Below, piece after piece: positions 27,567 through 35,865 of a DNA stretch of 64,000 nt. Both the position numbers and the translations under genes were made by a program. The first letter of the stretch is position 1. The number at the start of each line of letters is the position of its first letter. The DNA is from an uncultured Paracoccus sp. GTDB lineage: Bacteria > Pseudomonadota > Alphaproteobacteria > Rhodobacterales > Rhodobacteraceae. The stretch is taken from positions 62,001 through 126,000 of the forward strand of contig NZ_CALMYP010000067.1 in the NCBI RefSeq assembly GCF_937873615.1, given 5' to 3'. The notes below the pieces were generated by a model. The model saw only the letters and a list, made by a program, of their open reading frames with translations, was not told where the DNA came from and made no database searches.

Positions 27567-27646
27567 TCGATCATTGTCAATCATTTTCAATCGCAGAATT
27601 GCTTTCTGCACCTGCATAATGATCGCTTATGATCGAAATTGATTGA
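27567..27646. promoter_or_regulatory. Paired arrays of 10-bp repeats, candidate RhaR operator
   Basis: Two arrays of three contiguous 10-bp units flank a 20-bp spacer. Array 1 (27567-27596) reads TCGATCATTG, TCAATCATTT, TCAATCGCAG. Array 2 (27617-27646) holds the same motif in opposite orientation; as reverse complement it reads TCAATCAATT, TCGATCATAA, GCGATCATTA. The consensus is TCRATCATTN. Helical-turn spacing and position between rhaR and rhaD suggest cooperative binding of the DeoR-type repressor to both promoters. Array 1 covers a minus-strand TTGACA (27575-27580). Confidence 0.75.
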
Positions 27647-27672
27647 CCATTACGCGGTTTTGCCTGTATCCG
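27643..27672 (+). promoter_or_regulatory. Candidate sigma-70 promoter of rhaDI
   Basis: A -35-like TTGACC (27643-27648), an 18-bp spacer and a weak -10-like TATCCG (27667-27672) lie 44 bases before the rhaD start codon. The -35 overlaps the last repeat of the operator array, which fits repression by occlusion. Confidence 0.4.
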
Positions 27673-27716
27673 AAGGCAGGAACGCGCGCCGCCGCGCTGC
27701 GATGAGGGAGGCACCC

Positions 27717-29819
27717 ATGACCCAGTCCGATACCGGGAATCGTCTTGAAAATCTGTGGGATGACGCAAAAGCCGCATCCATGAGCGAATCGGAAAAACTG
27801 CTTTACCGGTCGAACCTGCTGGGGTCCGACAAGCGGGTGACGAATTACGGCGGCGGCAATACCTCGGCCAAGGTGATGGAAACCGACCCCCTGAGCGGCG
27901 ATCAGGTCGAGGTCCTGTGGGTCAAGGGCTCGGGAGGCGATATCGGCTCGATGAAGATGGACGGGTTCTCGACGCTCTACATGGAGAAGCTTGAGGCGCT
28001 GAAGGGCAAGTATCGCGGGCTGGAACATGAAGACGAAATGGTCGGCTACCTGCCCCATTGCACCTTCGCGCTGAACCCGCGCGCCGCGAGCATCGACACG
28101 CCGCTGCACGCCTATGTGCCGAAGAAGCATGTCGATCACGTCCATTCCGACGCGATCATCGCCATCGCGGCCTCGGTCAATTCAAGGGAGTTGACCGCCG
28201 AGATCTTCGGCAACGAAATCGGCTGGCTGCCCTGGAAGCGCCCCGGTTTCGAGCTTGGCCTGTGGCTGGAAAAATTCGCCAGGGAAAACCCGGACGCCAA
28301 GGGCGCGGTGCTGGAAAGCCACGGGCTGTTCACCTGGGGCGACACGGCGGAAGACTGCTATCAGACCACGCTCGATGTCATCAACAAGGCCGCCGCCTGG
28401 CTGGAGGCGAAGACCGACGGCAAGCCGGCCTTTGGCGGCGAAAAGGGCCCCACCCTGCCCGAGGCGCAGCGCCGCGAGATTGCCGCGAAACTGATGCCGG
28501 TCATTCGCGGGCTGATCTCGAAAGATCGCCACAAGGTCGGTCATTTCGACGACCAGAAGGCGGTGCTGGACTTCGTCGGCTCGGACATGCTGGACGATCT
28601 GGCGCCGCTCGGCACCTCTTGCCCGGATCATTTCCTGCGCACCAAGATCCGCCCGCTGGTCGTCGATTTCGACCCGGCCAACCCCGATCTGGACGCCACC
28701 ATCGCCAGCCTGCCCGATGCCGTCGCCGCCTATCGCGCCGATTACGCCGCCTATTACGACCGCTGCAAGCATCCCGACAGCCCGGCGCTGCGCGACCCGA
28801 ATGCGGTCGTCTATCTGGTCCCCGGCGTCGGTATGCTGACCTTCGCACTCGACAAGGCGACGGCGCGGATCTCGGGCGAGTTCTATGTCAACGCCATCAA
28901 CGTGATGCGCGGTGCCTCCGGCGTCAGCACCTATCAGGGCCTGCCGGAACAGGAGGCTTTCGACATCGAATACTGGCTGCTTGAGGAAGCCAAGCTGCAG
29001 CGGATGCCGAAACCCAAGGCGCTGGCGGGCCGGATCGCGCTTGTCACCGGCGGCGCGGGGGGCATTGGCGCCGCCACCGCCGAGCGTTTCCTGCGCGAGG
29101 GCGCCTGCGTCATGCTGGCCGATATCGACGCCACGGCCTTGGATGAGGTGACGAAGGGCTTCGCCGCCCGGCACGGCGCCGATGTCGTGCGCGGCGTTGC
29201 GATGAACGTCACCGACGAAGCCCAGGTCGCCGCCGCCTTCGCGGAAACCTCGGTCGAGTTCGGCGGATTGGACATTCTGGTATCGAATGCCGGCATCGCG
29301 TCCTCGGCCCCGGTCGAGGAGACCTCGCTGGCGCTGTGGAACAAGAACATGGACATCCTCTCCACCGGCTATTTCCTCGTCAGCCGAGAGGCGTTCCGCC
29401 TGTTCCGCACCGAAAATATCGGCGGCTCGGTGATCTTCGTGGCTTCGAAGAACGGCCTTGCCGCCAGCCCGAATGCCAGTGCCTATTGCACGGCGAAGGC
29501 GGCGGAAATCCACCTTGCGCGCTGCCTTGCGCTTGAAGGGGCCGAGGCGGGCATCCGCGTCAATGTCGTCAACCCCGACGCGGTTCTGCGCGGCTCGAAG
29601 ATATGGGAGGGCGACTGGCTGGATCAGCGCGCCTCGACCTACAAGACCGACAAGGAGGGGCTGGAGGAAATGTATCGCCAGCGTTCCATGCTGAAGCGAT
29701 CCGTCCTGCCCGAGGATATCGCCGAAGCCGCCTATTTCTTCGCCAGCGACCTGTCTGCCAAGTCGACCGGCAATATCCTCAACGTGGACGCAGGCAACGT
29801 CCAGGCCTTCACCCGGTGA
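27717..29819 (+). CDS. rhaD: Bifunctional rhamnulose-1-phosphate aldolase / lactaldehyde dehydrogenase
   Basis: This 700-residue fusion protein has two domains. Residues about 1-400 form a class II aldolase domain with GGGNTSAK (46-52) and metal-binding HVDHVHSDAI, which splits rhamnulose-1-phosphate into DHAP and lactaldehyde. Residues about 427-700 form a short-chain dehydrogenase with the Rossmann motif TGGAGGIG (434-441), SNAG and the catalytic YCTAK (Tyr570, Lys574), which should oxidise or reduce the lactaldehyde. The start at 27717 has GAGGGAGG 6 nt upstream; in-frame upstream codons lie in the operator region. It is co-transcribed with rhaI. Confidence 0.93.
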   Translation: MTQSDTGNRLENLWDDAKAASMSESEKLLYRSNLLGSDKRVTNYGGGNTSAKVMETDPLSGDQVEVLWVKGSGGDIGSMKMDGFSTLYMEKLEALKGKYRGLEHEDEMVGYLPHCTFALNPRAASIDTPLHAYVPKKHVDHVHSDAIIAIAASVNSRELTAEIFGNEIGWLPWKRPGFELGLWLEKFARENPDAKGAVLESHGLFTWGDTAEDCYQTTLDVINKAAAWLEAKTDGKPAFGGEKGPTLPEAQRREIAAKLMPVIRGLISKDRHKVGHFDDQKAVLDFVGSDMLDDLAPLGTSCPDHFLRTKIRPLVVDFDPANPDLDATIASLPDAVAAYRADYAAYYDRCKHPDSPALRDPNAVVYLVPGVGMLTFALDKATARISGEFYVNAINVMRGASGVSTYQGLPEQEAFDIEYWLLEEAKLQRMPKPKALAGRIALVTGGAGGIGAATAERFLREGACVMLADIDATALDEVTKGFAARHGADVVRGVAMNVTDEAQVAAAFAETSVEFGGLDILVSNAGIASSAPVEETSLALWNKNMDILSTGYFLVSREAFRLFRTENIGGSVIFVASKNGLAASPNASAYCTAKAAEIHLARCLALEGAEAGIRVNVVNPDAVLRGSKIWEGDWLDQRASTYKTDKEGLEEMYRQRSMLKRSVLPEDIAEAAYFFASDLSAKSTGNILNVDAGNVQAFTR

Positions 29820-29824
29820 GCGCC

Positions 29825-31099
29825 ATGATCGACAAGCACATCATCGAATCCGAAAACGCCACACGCGCCGCCGATCTGGCCAGCGATTACGACGCCCTCG
29901 GCGCCCGTCTGGCGCGGCGCGGCGTCGATATCGAGGCCCTGACCGCCCGCGCCACCGGTTTCGGCGTCGCCATCCCCAGTTGGGGCACCGGCACCGGCGG
30001 CACCCGCTTCGCCCGCTTCCCGGGCGAGGGCGAGCCCAATGGCATCATGGACAAGCTGGACGATTGCGGGGTCATCCAGCAATTGACCGACGCCACGCCC
30101 AAAGTCAGCCTGCATATCCCCTGGGACAAGGCCGACCCCGCCGACCTGCTGGTCAAGGCCGAAGAACAGGGCCTGGGCTTCGACGCCATGAACTCGAACA
30201 CGTTTCAGGATCAGGCGGATCAGGCCCATAGCTATAAATTCGGCTCGCTGTCGCATACCGACGCCGCGACCCGGCAACAGGCCATAGAGCATAATATCGA
30301 ATGTATCGAGATCGGCGAGAAGATCGGCTCCAAGGCGCTGACGGTCTGGATCGGCGACGGCTCGAACTTTCCCGGCCAGACCTCGCTGTCGCAGCAGTTC
30401 GAGCGCTATCTCGATGCGATGAAGCAGGTGTATGCGAAGCTGCCCGGCGACTGGCGGATCTTCTCCGAGCACAAGATCTATGAACCCGCCTTCTATTCGA
30501 CCGTGGTGCAGGACTGGGGCACCAGCCTGATGATCGCGCAGGAACTGGGCGATCAGGCGCAATGTCTGGTCGATCTGGGCCACCACGCGCCGAATGTGAA
30601 TATCGAGATGATCGTCGCGCGCCTGATCCGCGCCGGCAAGCTGGGCGGTTTCCATTTCAACGACAGCAAATATGGCGATGACGACCTGGACAGCGGCACC
30701 ATCGAACCCTTCCGCCTGTTCCTCGTCTTCAACGAGCTGGTCGAGCTGGAAGACACGCCCGGCCTGAACCTGTCGCACATGATCGACCAGAGCCATAATG
30801 TCACCGATCCCATCGAAAGCCTGATCGTCAGCGCGTGCGAGATCCAGCGCGCCTATGTGCAGGCCTCGCTGGTGGATCGTGCGGCGCTGGAGGGCTTCCG
30901 GCAGGAGAACGATGCGCTGATGGCGGCGGCGACCCTGCGCGCGGCCTTCCGCACCGATGTCGAGCCGATCCTGGCCATGGCGCGACAACGTGCCGGCGCG
31001 GCCATCGACCCGGTCGCAGCCTACCGCGCCTCGGGCTATCGGGCGAAAGTGGCGGCGACGCGGCCCAAATCGGCGGGCGGCGGCGGCGGGATCGTCTGA
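29825..31099 (+). CDS. rhaI: L-rhamnose isomerase (TIM-barrel, non-E. coli type)
   Basis: The 424-residue protein matches the L-rhamnose catabolism isomerase family. It has the N-terminal GFGVAIPSWGTGTGGTRF, a barrel with VSLHIPWDKAD, the metal/substrate segment IFSEHKIYEPAFYS, VDLGHHAPNVNIEMIVARL and FHFNDSKYGDDDLDSG. It converts L-rhamnose to L-rhamnulose. The ATG at 29825 lies 5 bases after the rhaD stop, so the two genes are coupled. The Gly-rich C-terminus (SAGGGGGIV) is unusual but short. Confidence 0.93.
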   Translation: MIDKHIIESENATRAADLASDYDALGARLARRGVDIEALTARATGFGVAIPSWGTGTGGTRFARFPGEGEPNGIMDKLDDCGVIQQLTDATPKVSLHIPWDKADPADLLVKAEEQGLGFDAMNSNTFQDQADQAHSYKFGSLSHTDAATRQQAIEHNIECIEIGEKIGSKALTVWIGDGSNFPGQTSLSQQFERYLDAMKQVYAKLPGDWRIFSEHKIYEPAFYSTVVQDWGTSLMIAQELGDQAQCLVDLGHHAPNVNIEMIVARLIRAGKLGGFHFNDSKYGDDDLDSGTIEPFRLFLVFNELVELEDTPGLNLSHMIDQSHNVTDPIESLIVSACEIQRAYVQASLVDRAALEGFRQENDALMAAATLRAAFRTDVEPILAMARQRAGAAIDPVAAYRASGYRAKVAATRPKSAGGGGGIV

Positions 31100-31115
31100 G
31101 GCGAGCGAGAAGACA

Positions 31116-31155
31116 GAATTCGGGCCGGATCGCCAAGCGAACCGGCCCGAAATTC
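31116..31155. terminator. Terminator-like hairpin between rhaI and the Hint gene
   Basis: GAATT-CGGGCCGG pairs with CCGGCCCG-A-AATTC across a 13-nt loop with one bulge. It lies 16 bases after the rhaI stop and just before the convergent Hint-gene stop. There is no U-run, so its role as terminator is tentative. Confidence 0.45.
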
Positions 31156-31157
31156 CA

Positions 31158-32249
31158 TTACATCAGCAGTTCCCTGCTTTGGATTGCGTGGCGGTTTGCC
31201 AGTTGGCGACCGCGCCGACCCTGTACCAGCAGCCGTGCCGGCAGCATGGTGGTATCGTCTTCCACAAGCTCTGGGAAGATCGAGAAGACCTCTGCCCGCG
31301 CAGCCGGGGACAACGCCTTTATCGCCTCTGGCCCGGTGAACAGGCTTTCGGTCGGGGCATCATTGGCGAAGATCACCTCATGTTCCTCGAAAAGGATGTG
31401 GAAATACTCCACCCCCTGCCCGATCTCGTCGATCTCGACCCCGTCGATTGCCAGAAGCTGCTTGGCCGCAACCAGCACTTCCAGCGCGCCGAACATGCGC
31501 TGCGCGATTTTCGAGCGGACCAGCATCCGGTGCTGCGGGCTGACCACAAGATCAGCAGTGGGCAGCCCATCCCCAAGCGCGCCGGCACGAATGCGGATCG
31601 GGCGCAACTCGGGCGAAGCGCTCAACCCGGACGCAGCGACCTTGGTCGAGCAGATCATCGCCACCGGACGGGCACCGTGATCCGCCGTTGCGACCATATC
31701 GCCGACACGCAGCGCTTCCACTGCGACCGTACCGCCGGGCGTGCGCACAAGCGTGCCGCGCGTCAGGCAGGGCGGGGTCAGCTTGCCGGGGCGGAACGGG
31801 CTGAAGTTACCCTGTCCAGGCTGATAGCCATCACCTATTGTCGCGGCCGTGATCGGGTCCAGAGTAATGATAATGGCGTGATTGGAGGACTGGATGGAAC
31901 CGCCGTCGACAGCAAGGCCTACTGAAGGCTCCAGCCCGCCGGGACCGCTGCCATCAAGGTCGATATCGTTCGTGCCCAGGAAACCGGAATTGTTGGGAAA
32001 CGTGTAGCTCAGGCTGTTAGTCGAACTGTAGGTTGAAAACGCCGCTTTGGTCTCATCCGCGTTGACGAGGGAATCCGTGCTTATGATATGAATATCGTAA
32101 GCACCCTGCTCGGTCGTGGTCAGCGCATTCCACTCTGCTTGGGTCCCAAACCAGACATCGACCTGCGTCGATGTGCCGTTGACCGTCTAATCCCCGCTGC
32201 CACCCGTTCTCGTCACATCGGTCAAATACCAGGTAACAGATTGAGCCAT
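31158..32249 (-). pseudogene. Hint-domain (Hedgehog/intein) protein, interrupted by one stop codon
   Basis: From ATG 32249 (AAAGGGGAAAG upstream) the minus-strand frame reads MAQSVTWYLTDVTRTGGSGD. It then meets TAG at 32189-32187 (codon 21) and stays open for a further 342 codons to 31158. The part after the stop holds a predicted beta-rich region and then a Hint domain starting at PPCLTRGTLVRTPGGT, with VEALRVGDMVATADHG, VVSPQHRMLVRS and YFHILFEEHEVIFANDAPTES. Such proteins are common in Rhodobacteraceae, but their role is unclear. A single change (for example CAG to TAG) explains the break. The intact length would be 363 residues. Confidence 0.75.
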
Positions 32250-32312
32250 TCACACTTTCCCCTTTAACAGACGCAACGGCGGCAGACCGCGTCGCAATCG
32301 ATAGGCAATTAT

Positions 32313-32357
32313 CCATACGGAAACGTATGGTTCACTTGTGCCACGCCTTTTGGCGTG
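32313..32357. repeat. Two adjacent perfect inverted repeats upstream of the Hint gene
   Basis: CCATACG-GAAA-CGTATGG (32313-32330) and CACGCC-TTTT-GGCGTG (32342-32357) are separated by 11 bases. They may form consecutive RNA hairpins in the leader of the minus-strand Hint transcript, or be protein-binding sites. Confidence 0.6.
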
Positions 32358-32681
32358 ACGCTGGGTTAGGATAGACTATACCAAAGCATATACAAATTAG
32401 CTAAATTTGTTCTGAACCTGTCCTTTTCGGCAGGTTTGCGCTCACATATCGCTTCTGGCGCAGAAATTCTTGACTTTTTTCTGCATATTTATGCGACTCG
32501 CGCCGGAGTGCATTCGCAATGGTTGTGGCCTATCTGAAGTCAGCCGGCTTGCGTCCCAAGGCAGGCGATCCGCTGCCAACGCACGCAGGGCAGGCCCCGG
32601 AACCGGCCAGATTATCTGGTTGCGTTCGGCGCGGGCACCGTTCGATGGATTGCTCCACAGGCGACGGGGCATATGCAAACA

Positions 32682-32701
32682 GCCGGCCCTTTCGGACCGG
32701 C
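32682..32701 (-). terminator. Possible terminator of the ccm operon
   Basis: In the minus-strand transcript GCCGGTCC-GAAA-GGGCCGGC forms an 8-bp stem (one G-U pair) with a GNRA loop. It is followed by the weak U-stretch TGTTTGC. It lies 31 bases after the ccmG stop. Confidence 0.45.
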
Positions 32702-32732
32702 GGCCTCGCCCTGACAGCGACAGGACATGCCG

Positions 32733-33269
32733 TTATTCTGCGGCCAGCGCCTTTTCCAGTTCGGGCAGGAAGCGGTTCGTGTAATCCTCGCGCACCAGCG
32801 GGCCGGCATGGCGGTAAAGGATGCGGCCCTGAGCATCGATGATGAAGGTCTCGGGCGGCGCGGTCACGCCCCAGTCGATGGCGCCGCGCCCCTGCGGATC
32901 GGTGGCCATGGCGTGAAAGGGATTGCCGTCCTGCGAAAGGAAGCGCAGCGCGTCGGCCTCGTTATCCTTCAGATCGACGCCGTAGACCGGCAGGCGGGCC
33001 GAAAGCTCGGTCAGGGTCGGATGCTCGGCCCGGCAGGGCGGGCACCAGCTGGCCCAGAAATTCACCAGCTTCACCCCGGGCTGGCGCAGCATCTCGTCGG
33101 TCAGCTGGGTGTTGCCGGGCAGCGCGGTCTGCGGCAGGGGCGGTGCCTCGCGCCCGACGAAGGTCGAAGGGATCGCGTTCGGATCGTCGCGACCCATCCC
33201 CCACAGGAACAGCAGCGCCAGACCCAGAAAGACCAGCGGCGGGATCAGCATCAGGGGCTTAATGCGCAT
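32733..33269 (-). CDS. ccmG: Thioredoxin-like cytochrome c maturation protein CcmG/DsbE
   Basis: The 178-residue protein has an N-terminal membrane anchor (residues 5-24) and a periplasmic thioredoxin domain. The active site is WCPPC at 75-79 (NFWASWCPPCRAEHP), with the CcmG-type GVTAPPETFIID cis-proline region. It reduces the haem-binding cysteines of apocytochrome c. Start 33269 (MRIKPLML) overlaps ccmD by 11 bases. It is the last of the ccmABCDG set here; ccmE, F and H are not in this window. Confidence 0.92.
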   Translation of the reverse strand: MRIKPLMLIPPLVFLGLALLFLWGMGRDDPNAIPSTFVGREAPPLPQTALPGNTQLTDEMLRQPGVKLVNFWASWCPPCRAEHPTLTELSARLPVYGVDLKDNEADALRFLSQDGNPFHAMATDPQGRGAIDWGVTAPPETFIIDAQGRILYRHAGPLVREDYTNRFLPELEKALAAE

Positions 33270-33411
33270 CGCGCTTGCCCTCCTGCCGTTCCAGCGCGCG
33301 CCGGGCGCGGGCATTGCGGGAAAGGCTCTGCCAGATCAGCAGGGCCAGAAGCGTGATGCTGACCCCATAGGACAGCAGCACCGGCAGGGTATATTTGCCG
33401 AGTTCCATCAT
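33259..33411 (-). CDS. ccmD: Haem exporter protein CcmD
   Basis: The 50-residue single-helix protein reads MMELGKYTLPVLLSYG, then a membrane helix, then the charged tail RNARARRALERQEGKRDAH. Size, topology and place between ccmC and ccmG fit CcmD, which helps release holo-CcmE from CcmABC. The ATG overlaps the ccmC stop (ATGA). A second ATG at 33408 is an alternative start. Confidence 0.88.
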   Translation of the reverse strand: MMELGKYTLPVLLSYGVSITLLALLIWQSLSRNARARRALERQEGKRDAH

Positions 33412-34133
33412 GAGCGGGCCTCGCGGGCTTGCAGGGCGGCGGTGCGGCGGATGCGGATCTCGGTCCGGGTGCGGATCAGAAGCAGCGCCACAAAGGTCAG
33501 GAAAAACCCCAGCATGGTCAGGTAAAGGGGATAGCGATAGACCTCGCTCATCCGCTCGCCCGGGGCGACGGAAAGCGACGATCCCTGATGGATGCCCTGA
33601 TTCCAGAACAGCGCCGCATAGCGCGACAGCAGCGCGAAGACCGAACCGACAAGGCAGAGGACCCCGGTCAGGTCGGCGGCGCTGTCCGGGTTCTCGACCG
33701 CTTCCCAAAGCGCGATATAGCCGAAATAGAACAGCAGCAGGACCAGGAAAGAGGTCAGGCGCGGGTCCCATTCCCACCAGGTGCCCCAGGTCGGCTGGCC
33801 CCAGGCGGCACCGGTCACCAGCGCGATCAGGGTCATGGTGGCACCGATGGGGGCGGCGGCCTTGGCGGCAAGCGCGCTGACATGGTGGCGCCGGACGATC
33901 CAGATCAGCGAGGCGACCAGCATCATCAGCCAGCAATTGATCGCCATCATCGCGGCGGGAACATGCAGATACATGATCTTGACCGAGGCGCCCTGCCGGT
34001 AATCGGGCGGCGTCGAGTAGCCCCAGACCAGCCCCGTCACCATGCACAGCACCGCGCCCGCGACCACCCAGGGCAGAAATCGCCCGGAGGTCTGCATGAA
34101 CTTGACGGGGTTGGCGTATTCCCAGATCGACAT
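33408..34133 (-). CDS. ccmC: Haem exporter subunit CcmC
   Basis: The 241-residue membrane protein has six helices and the tryptophan-rich haem-handling motif WGTWWEWDPRLTS between helices 3 and 4. Conserved histidines flank it (YLHVPAAMM and NQGIHQGSS). CcmC loads haem onto CcmE. The start at 34133 (MSIWEYANPVKFM) was preferred to 34139 because AGGAA lies 6 nt upstream. Confidence 0.94.
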   Translation of the reverse strand: MSIWEYANPVKFMQTSGRFLPWVVAGAVLCMVTGLVWGYSTPPDYRQGASVKIMYLHVPAAMMAINCWLMMLVASLIWIVRRHHVSALAAKAAAPIGATMTLIALVTGAAWGQPTWGTWWEWDPRLTSFLVLLLFYFGYIALWEAVENPDSAADLTGVLCLVGSVFALLSRYAALFWNQGIHQGSSLSVAPGERMSEVYRYPLYLTMLGFFLTFVALLLIRTRTEIRIRRTAALQAREARS

Positions 34134-34197
34134 GGGCATTTCCTAGCGCGCGGCGGGGTTCGCGTGAAGCCCTTACCGGCTTCGGCTGGCGAAGTCT

Positions 34198-34854
34198 TTA
34201 CCGCAGGTTGATACGTATTGCCGCAGCCGCCGCGAAGGGGATCAGTGCCAGCACCAGAAGCGTGATCGCGCCTTGCAGCACCAGCAGCGTGGTCGGGTCC
34301 ATGCCGGCGGCCCCGCGCCGGGTGGCCTCGGCCCCGAAGATCAGCGTCGGCAGGTAAAGCGGCAGCACCAGCAGCGACAGAAGCAGCCCGCCGCGCCGCA
34401 GGCCCACCGTCACCGCCGCCCCGAAGGCACCGAGCATCGACAGCGCCGGTGTGCCGATCAGAAGCGAGGCGATCAGCCAGCCGGTCGCAGCAGTGGGCAG
34501 GTGCAGAAGCAGCCCGAACAGCGGGGCGGCCACGATCAGCGGCAGGCAGGAGGTCAGCCAATGCGCGAAGGCCTTTGCCGCGACCGCACCTTCCAGCGGG
34601 ATCGGCGCGGTCGCCAGCAGGTCAAGCGAGCCATCCTCGTGATCCAGCGCGAAGATCCGGTCGAGCGACAGAAGGCACGCGAGCAGCGCCCCGACCCAGA
34701 GGATGCCGGGGGCGATTTTCGCCAGAACATCGCCTTCCGGTCCGACCCCGAAGGGGATCAACATGCAGAGGATCAGGAAGAACCCCAGTCCCAGCCCGAA
34801 GCCGCCGCCGGCGCGGGTGGCAAGCCGCAGATCGCGCAGAAGCAGCGCCATCAT
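34198..34854 (-). CDS. ccmB: Haem exporter permease CcmB
   Basis: The 218-residue protein has six hydrophobic helices. It starts MMALLLRDLRLATRAGGGF, followed by FFLILCMLIPFGVGPEGDVL and FALDHEDGSLDLL, all typical for CcmB. It pairs with the CcmA ATPase in the inner membrane. Two adjacent ATGs exist; the first was taken from the AGGGAGA position. It lies 25 bases after ccmA. Confidence 0.92.
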   Translation of the reverse strand: MMALLLRDLRLATRAGGGFGLGLGFFLILCMLIPFGVGPEGDVLAKIAPGILWVGALLACLLSLDRIFALDHEDGSLDLLATAPIPLEGAVAAKAFAHWLTSCLPLIVAAPLFGLLLHLPTAATGWLIASLLIGTPALSMLGAFGAAVTVGLRRGGLLLSLLVLPLYLPTLIFGAEATRRGAAGMDPTTLLVLQGAITLLVLALIPFAAAAAIRINLR

Positions 34855-34879
34855 GGCCGGGTCTCCCTGACGGCGCGGC

Positions 34880-35512
34880 TCATGCGAAGGCCTCGTTGAA
34901 GCTTTTCGGCGCGTTCTGCCGGTCGCCCAGCCTTGCGCGGTAAGGGCCAAGATCGAGGATTTCGGCCTCGGGCAGGCCAAGGTCGATATGGGTGGCGATC
35001 AGCGCCGCGCCGCCCTGCCCCAGATGGGCGCGGACCAGACCGGCAAAAAGCGCCACCGATTCGGCATCGAGCGACACGGTCGGCTCGTCCAGCACCCAGA
35101 GCGGGCGGCCCGTGACCAGCAGTCGTGCCAGCCCCAGCCGGCGCTTCTGGCCGGCCGAAAGCGCACCGGCCGGACGCTCGGCCAGCTCGCGCAGGTTCAT
35201 CGCATCAAGCGCCGGGGCAATGTCGGGCTGTCCGAAGATATTGGCCCAGAAGCGCAGGTTCTCAACTACGCTCAGCGCCGATTTCAGCCCGTCGGCATGG
35301 GCGGCATAGGCGACGCTCTCGGGGGCGATCTCTACCCTTCCGCCAGCCGGCGGTTGCAACCCGGCGACACTGCGCAGAAGCGTGGTCTTGCCGATGCCGT
35401 TCGGCCCGCGCAGGATCAGCGCCCGCCCGGCATCGAGCGAAAAGGACAGCCCTTCCACCGCCCTCAGCCCGCCGCGCGCGACGGCAAGCTCGTGGACGGC
35501 CAGCAGGCTCAT
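34880..35512 (-). CDS. ccmA: Haem exporter ATP-binding protein CcmA
   Basis: The 210-residue ABC ATPase has Walker [10 protein letters not shown], signature [14 protein letters not shown] and Walker [13 protein letters not shown], at the expected size for CcmA. It drives the CcmABCD complex that releases haem-loaded CcmE. The start overlaps the Mth938-like gene by 4 bases (ATGA), so it may be transcribed with the Sec genes upstream. Confidence 0.93.
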   Translation of the reverse strand: MSLLAVHELAVARGGLRAVEGLSFSLDAGRALILRGPNGIGKTTLLRSVAGLQPPAGGRVEIAPESVAYAAHADGLKSALSVVENLRFWANIFGQPDIAPALDAMNLRELAERPAGALSAGQKRRLGLARLLVTGRPLWVLDEPTVSLDAESVALFAGLVRAHLGQGGAALIATHIDLGLPEAEILDLGPYRARLGDRQNAPKSFNEAFA

Positions 35513-35865
35513 ACCGGGATGAGCGCGCAGGCCACGCGCCGCCCCTCGGCCAGCAGCACGTTATAGCTGCGCGCAGCCGAGGGTGAGGACATCGCCTCGG
35601 CCATGATCCCCGCCGCTTCAAGCTGGGCCAGAAGCGGGCGCGGCGGCGGCGCGATATCGCCGCCCATGCCCAGAAACAGCACATCCGTCTGACCTGCCAG
35701 CGCCAGCAGCGGGGCCTTATCCGCCAGCCCGCGCCAGGGCGAGACACCGAGGGCCGAGACGGTCACCCCGCCCTCGTGCACCTTGCCGGCGATGCGGAAG
35801 AAACCGGGCCCGTAGCCGTCGATGGGCCTTGCCCCGGACGGAAACTGGGCCTCGGTCAGTTGCAT
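35509..35865 (-). CDS. Mth938-like (DUF498, NDUFAF3-type) protein
   Basis: The 118-residue single-domain protein has the Mth938 pattern: [20 protein letters not shown], then [11 protein letters not shown], then the strand-helix end [21 protein letters not shown]. The human relative NDUFAF3 is a complex I assembly factor, and alphaproteobacterial homologues are known to lie next to secDF. The start overlaps the secF stop (TGATG) and its end overlaps ccmA, so it sits in the middle of a continuous operon. A complex I assembly role is inference. Confidence 0.8.
   Translation of the reverse strand: MQLTEAQFPSGARPIDGYGPGFFRIAGKVHEGGVTVSALGVSPWRGLADKAPLLALAGQTDVLFLGMGGDIAPPPRPLLAQLEAAGIMAEAMSSPSAARSYNVLLAEGRRVACALIPV

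Larger units (their letters stand above)
32250..32732. other. 483-base gene-poor stretch with several hairpins
   Basis: No protein gene is convincing here. Two adjacent perfect hairpins (32313-32330 and 32342-32357) and an AT-rich segment (32360-32415) lie upstream of the Hint gene and probably contain its promoter and leader. A further hairpin at 32682-32701 lies after the ccm genes. Confidence 0.5.

Noticed and set aside
32442-32678. 78-codon minus-strand frame downstream of ccmG
   Set aside because: No recognisable sequence features and no supporting ribosome-binding site.
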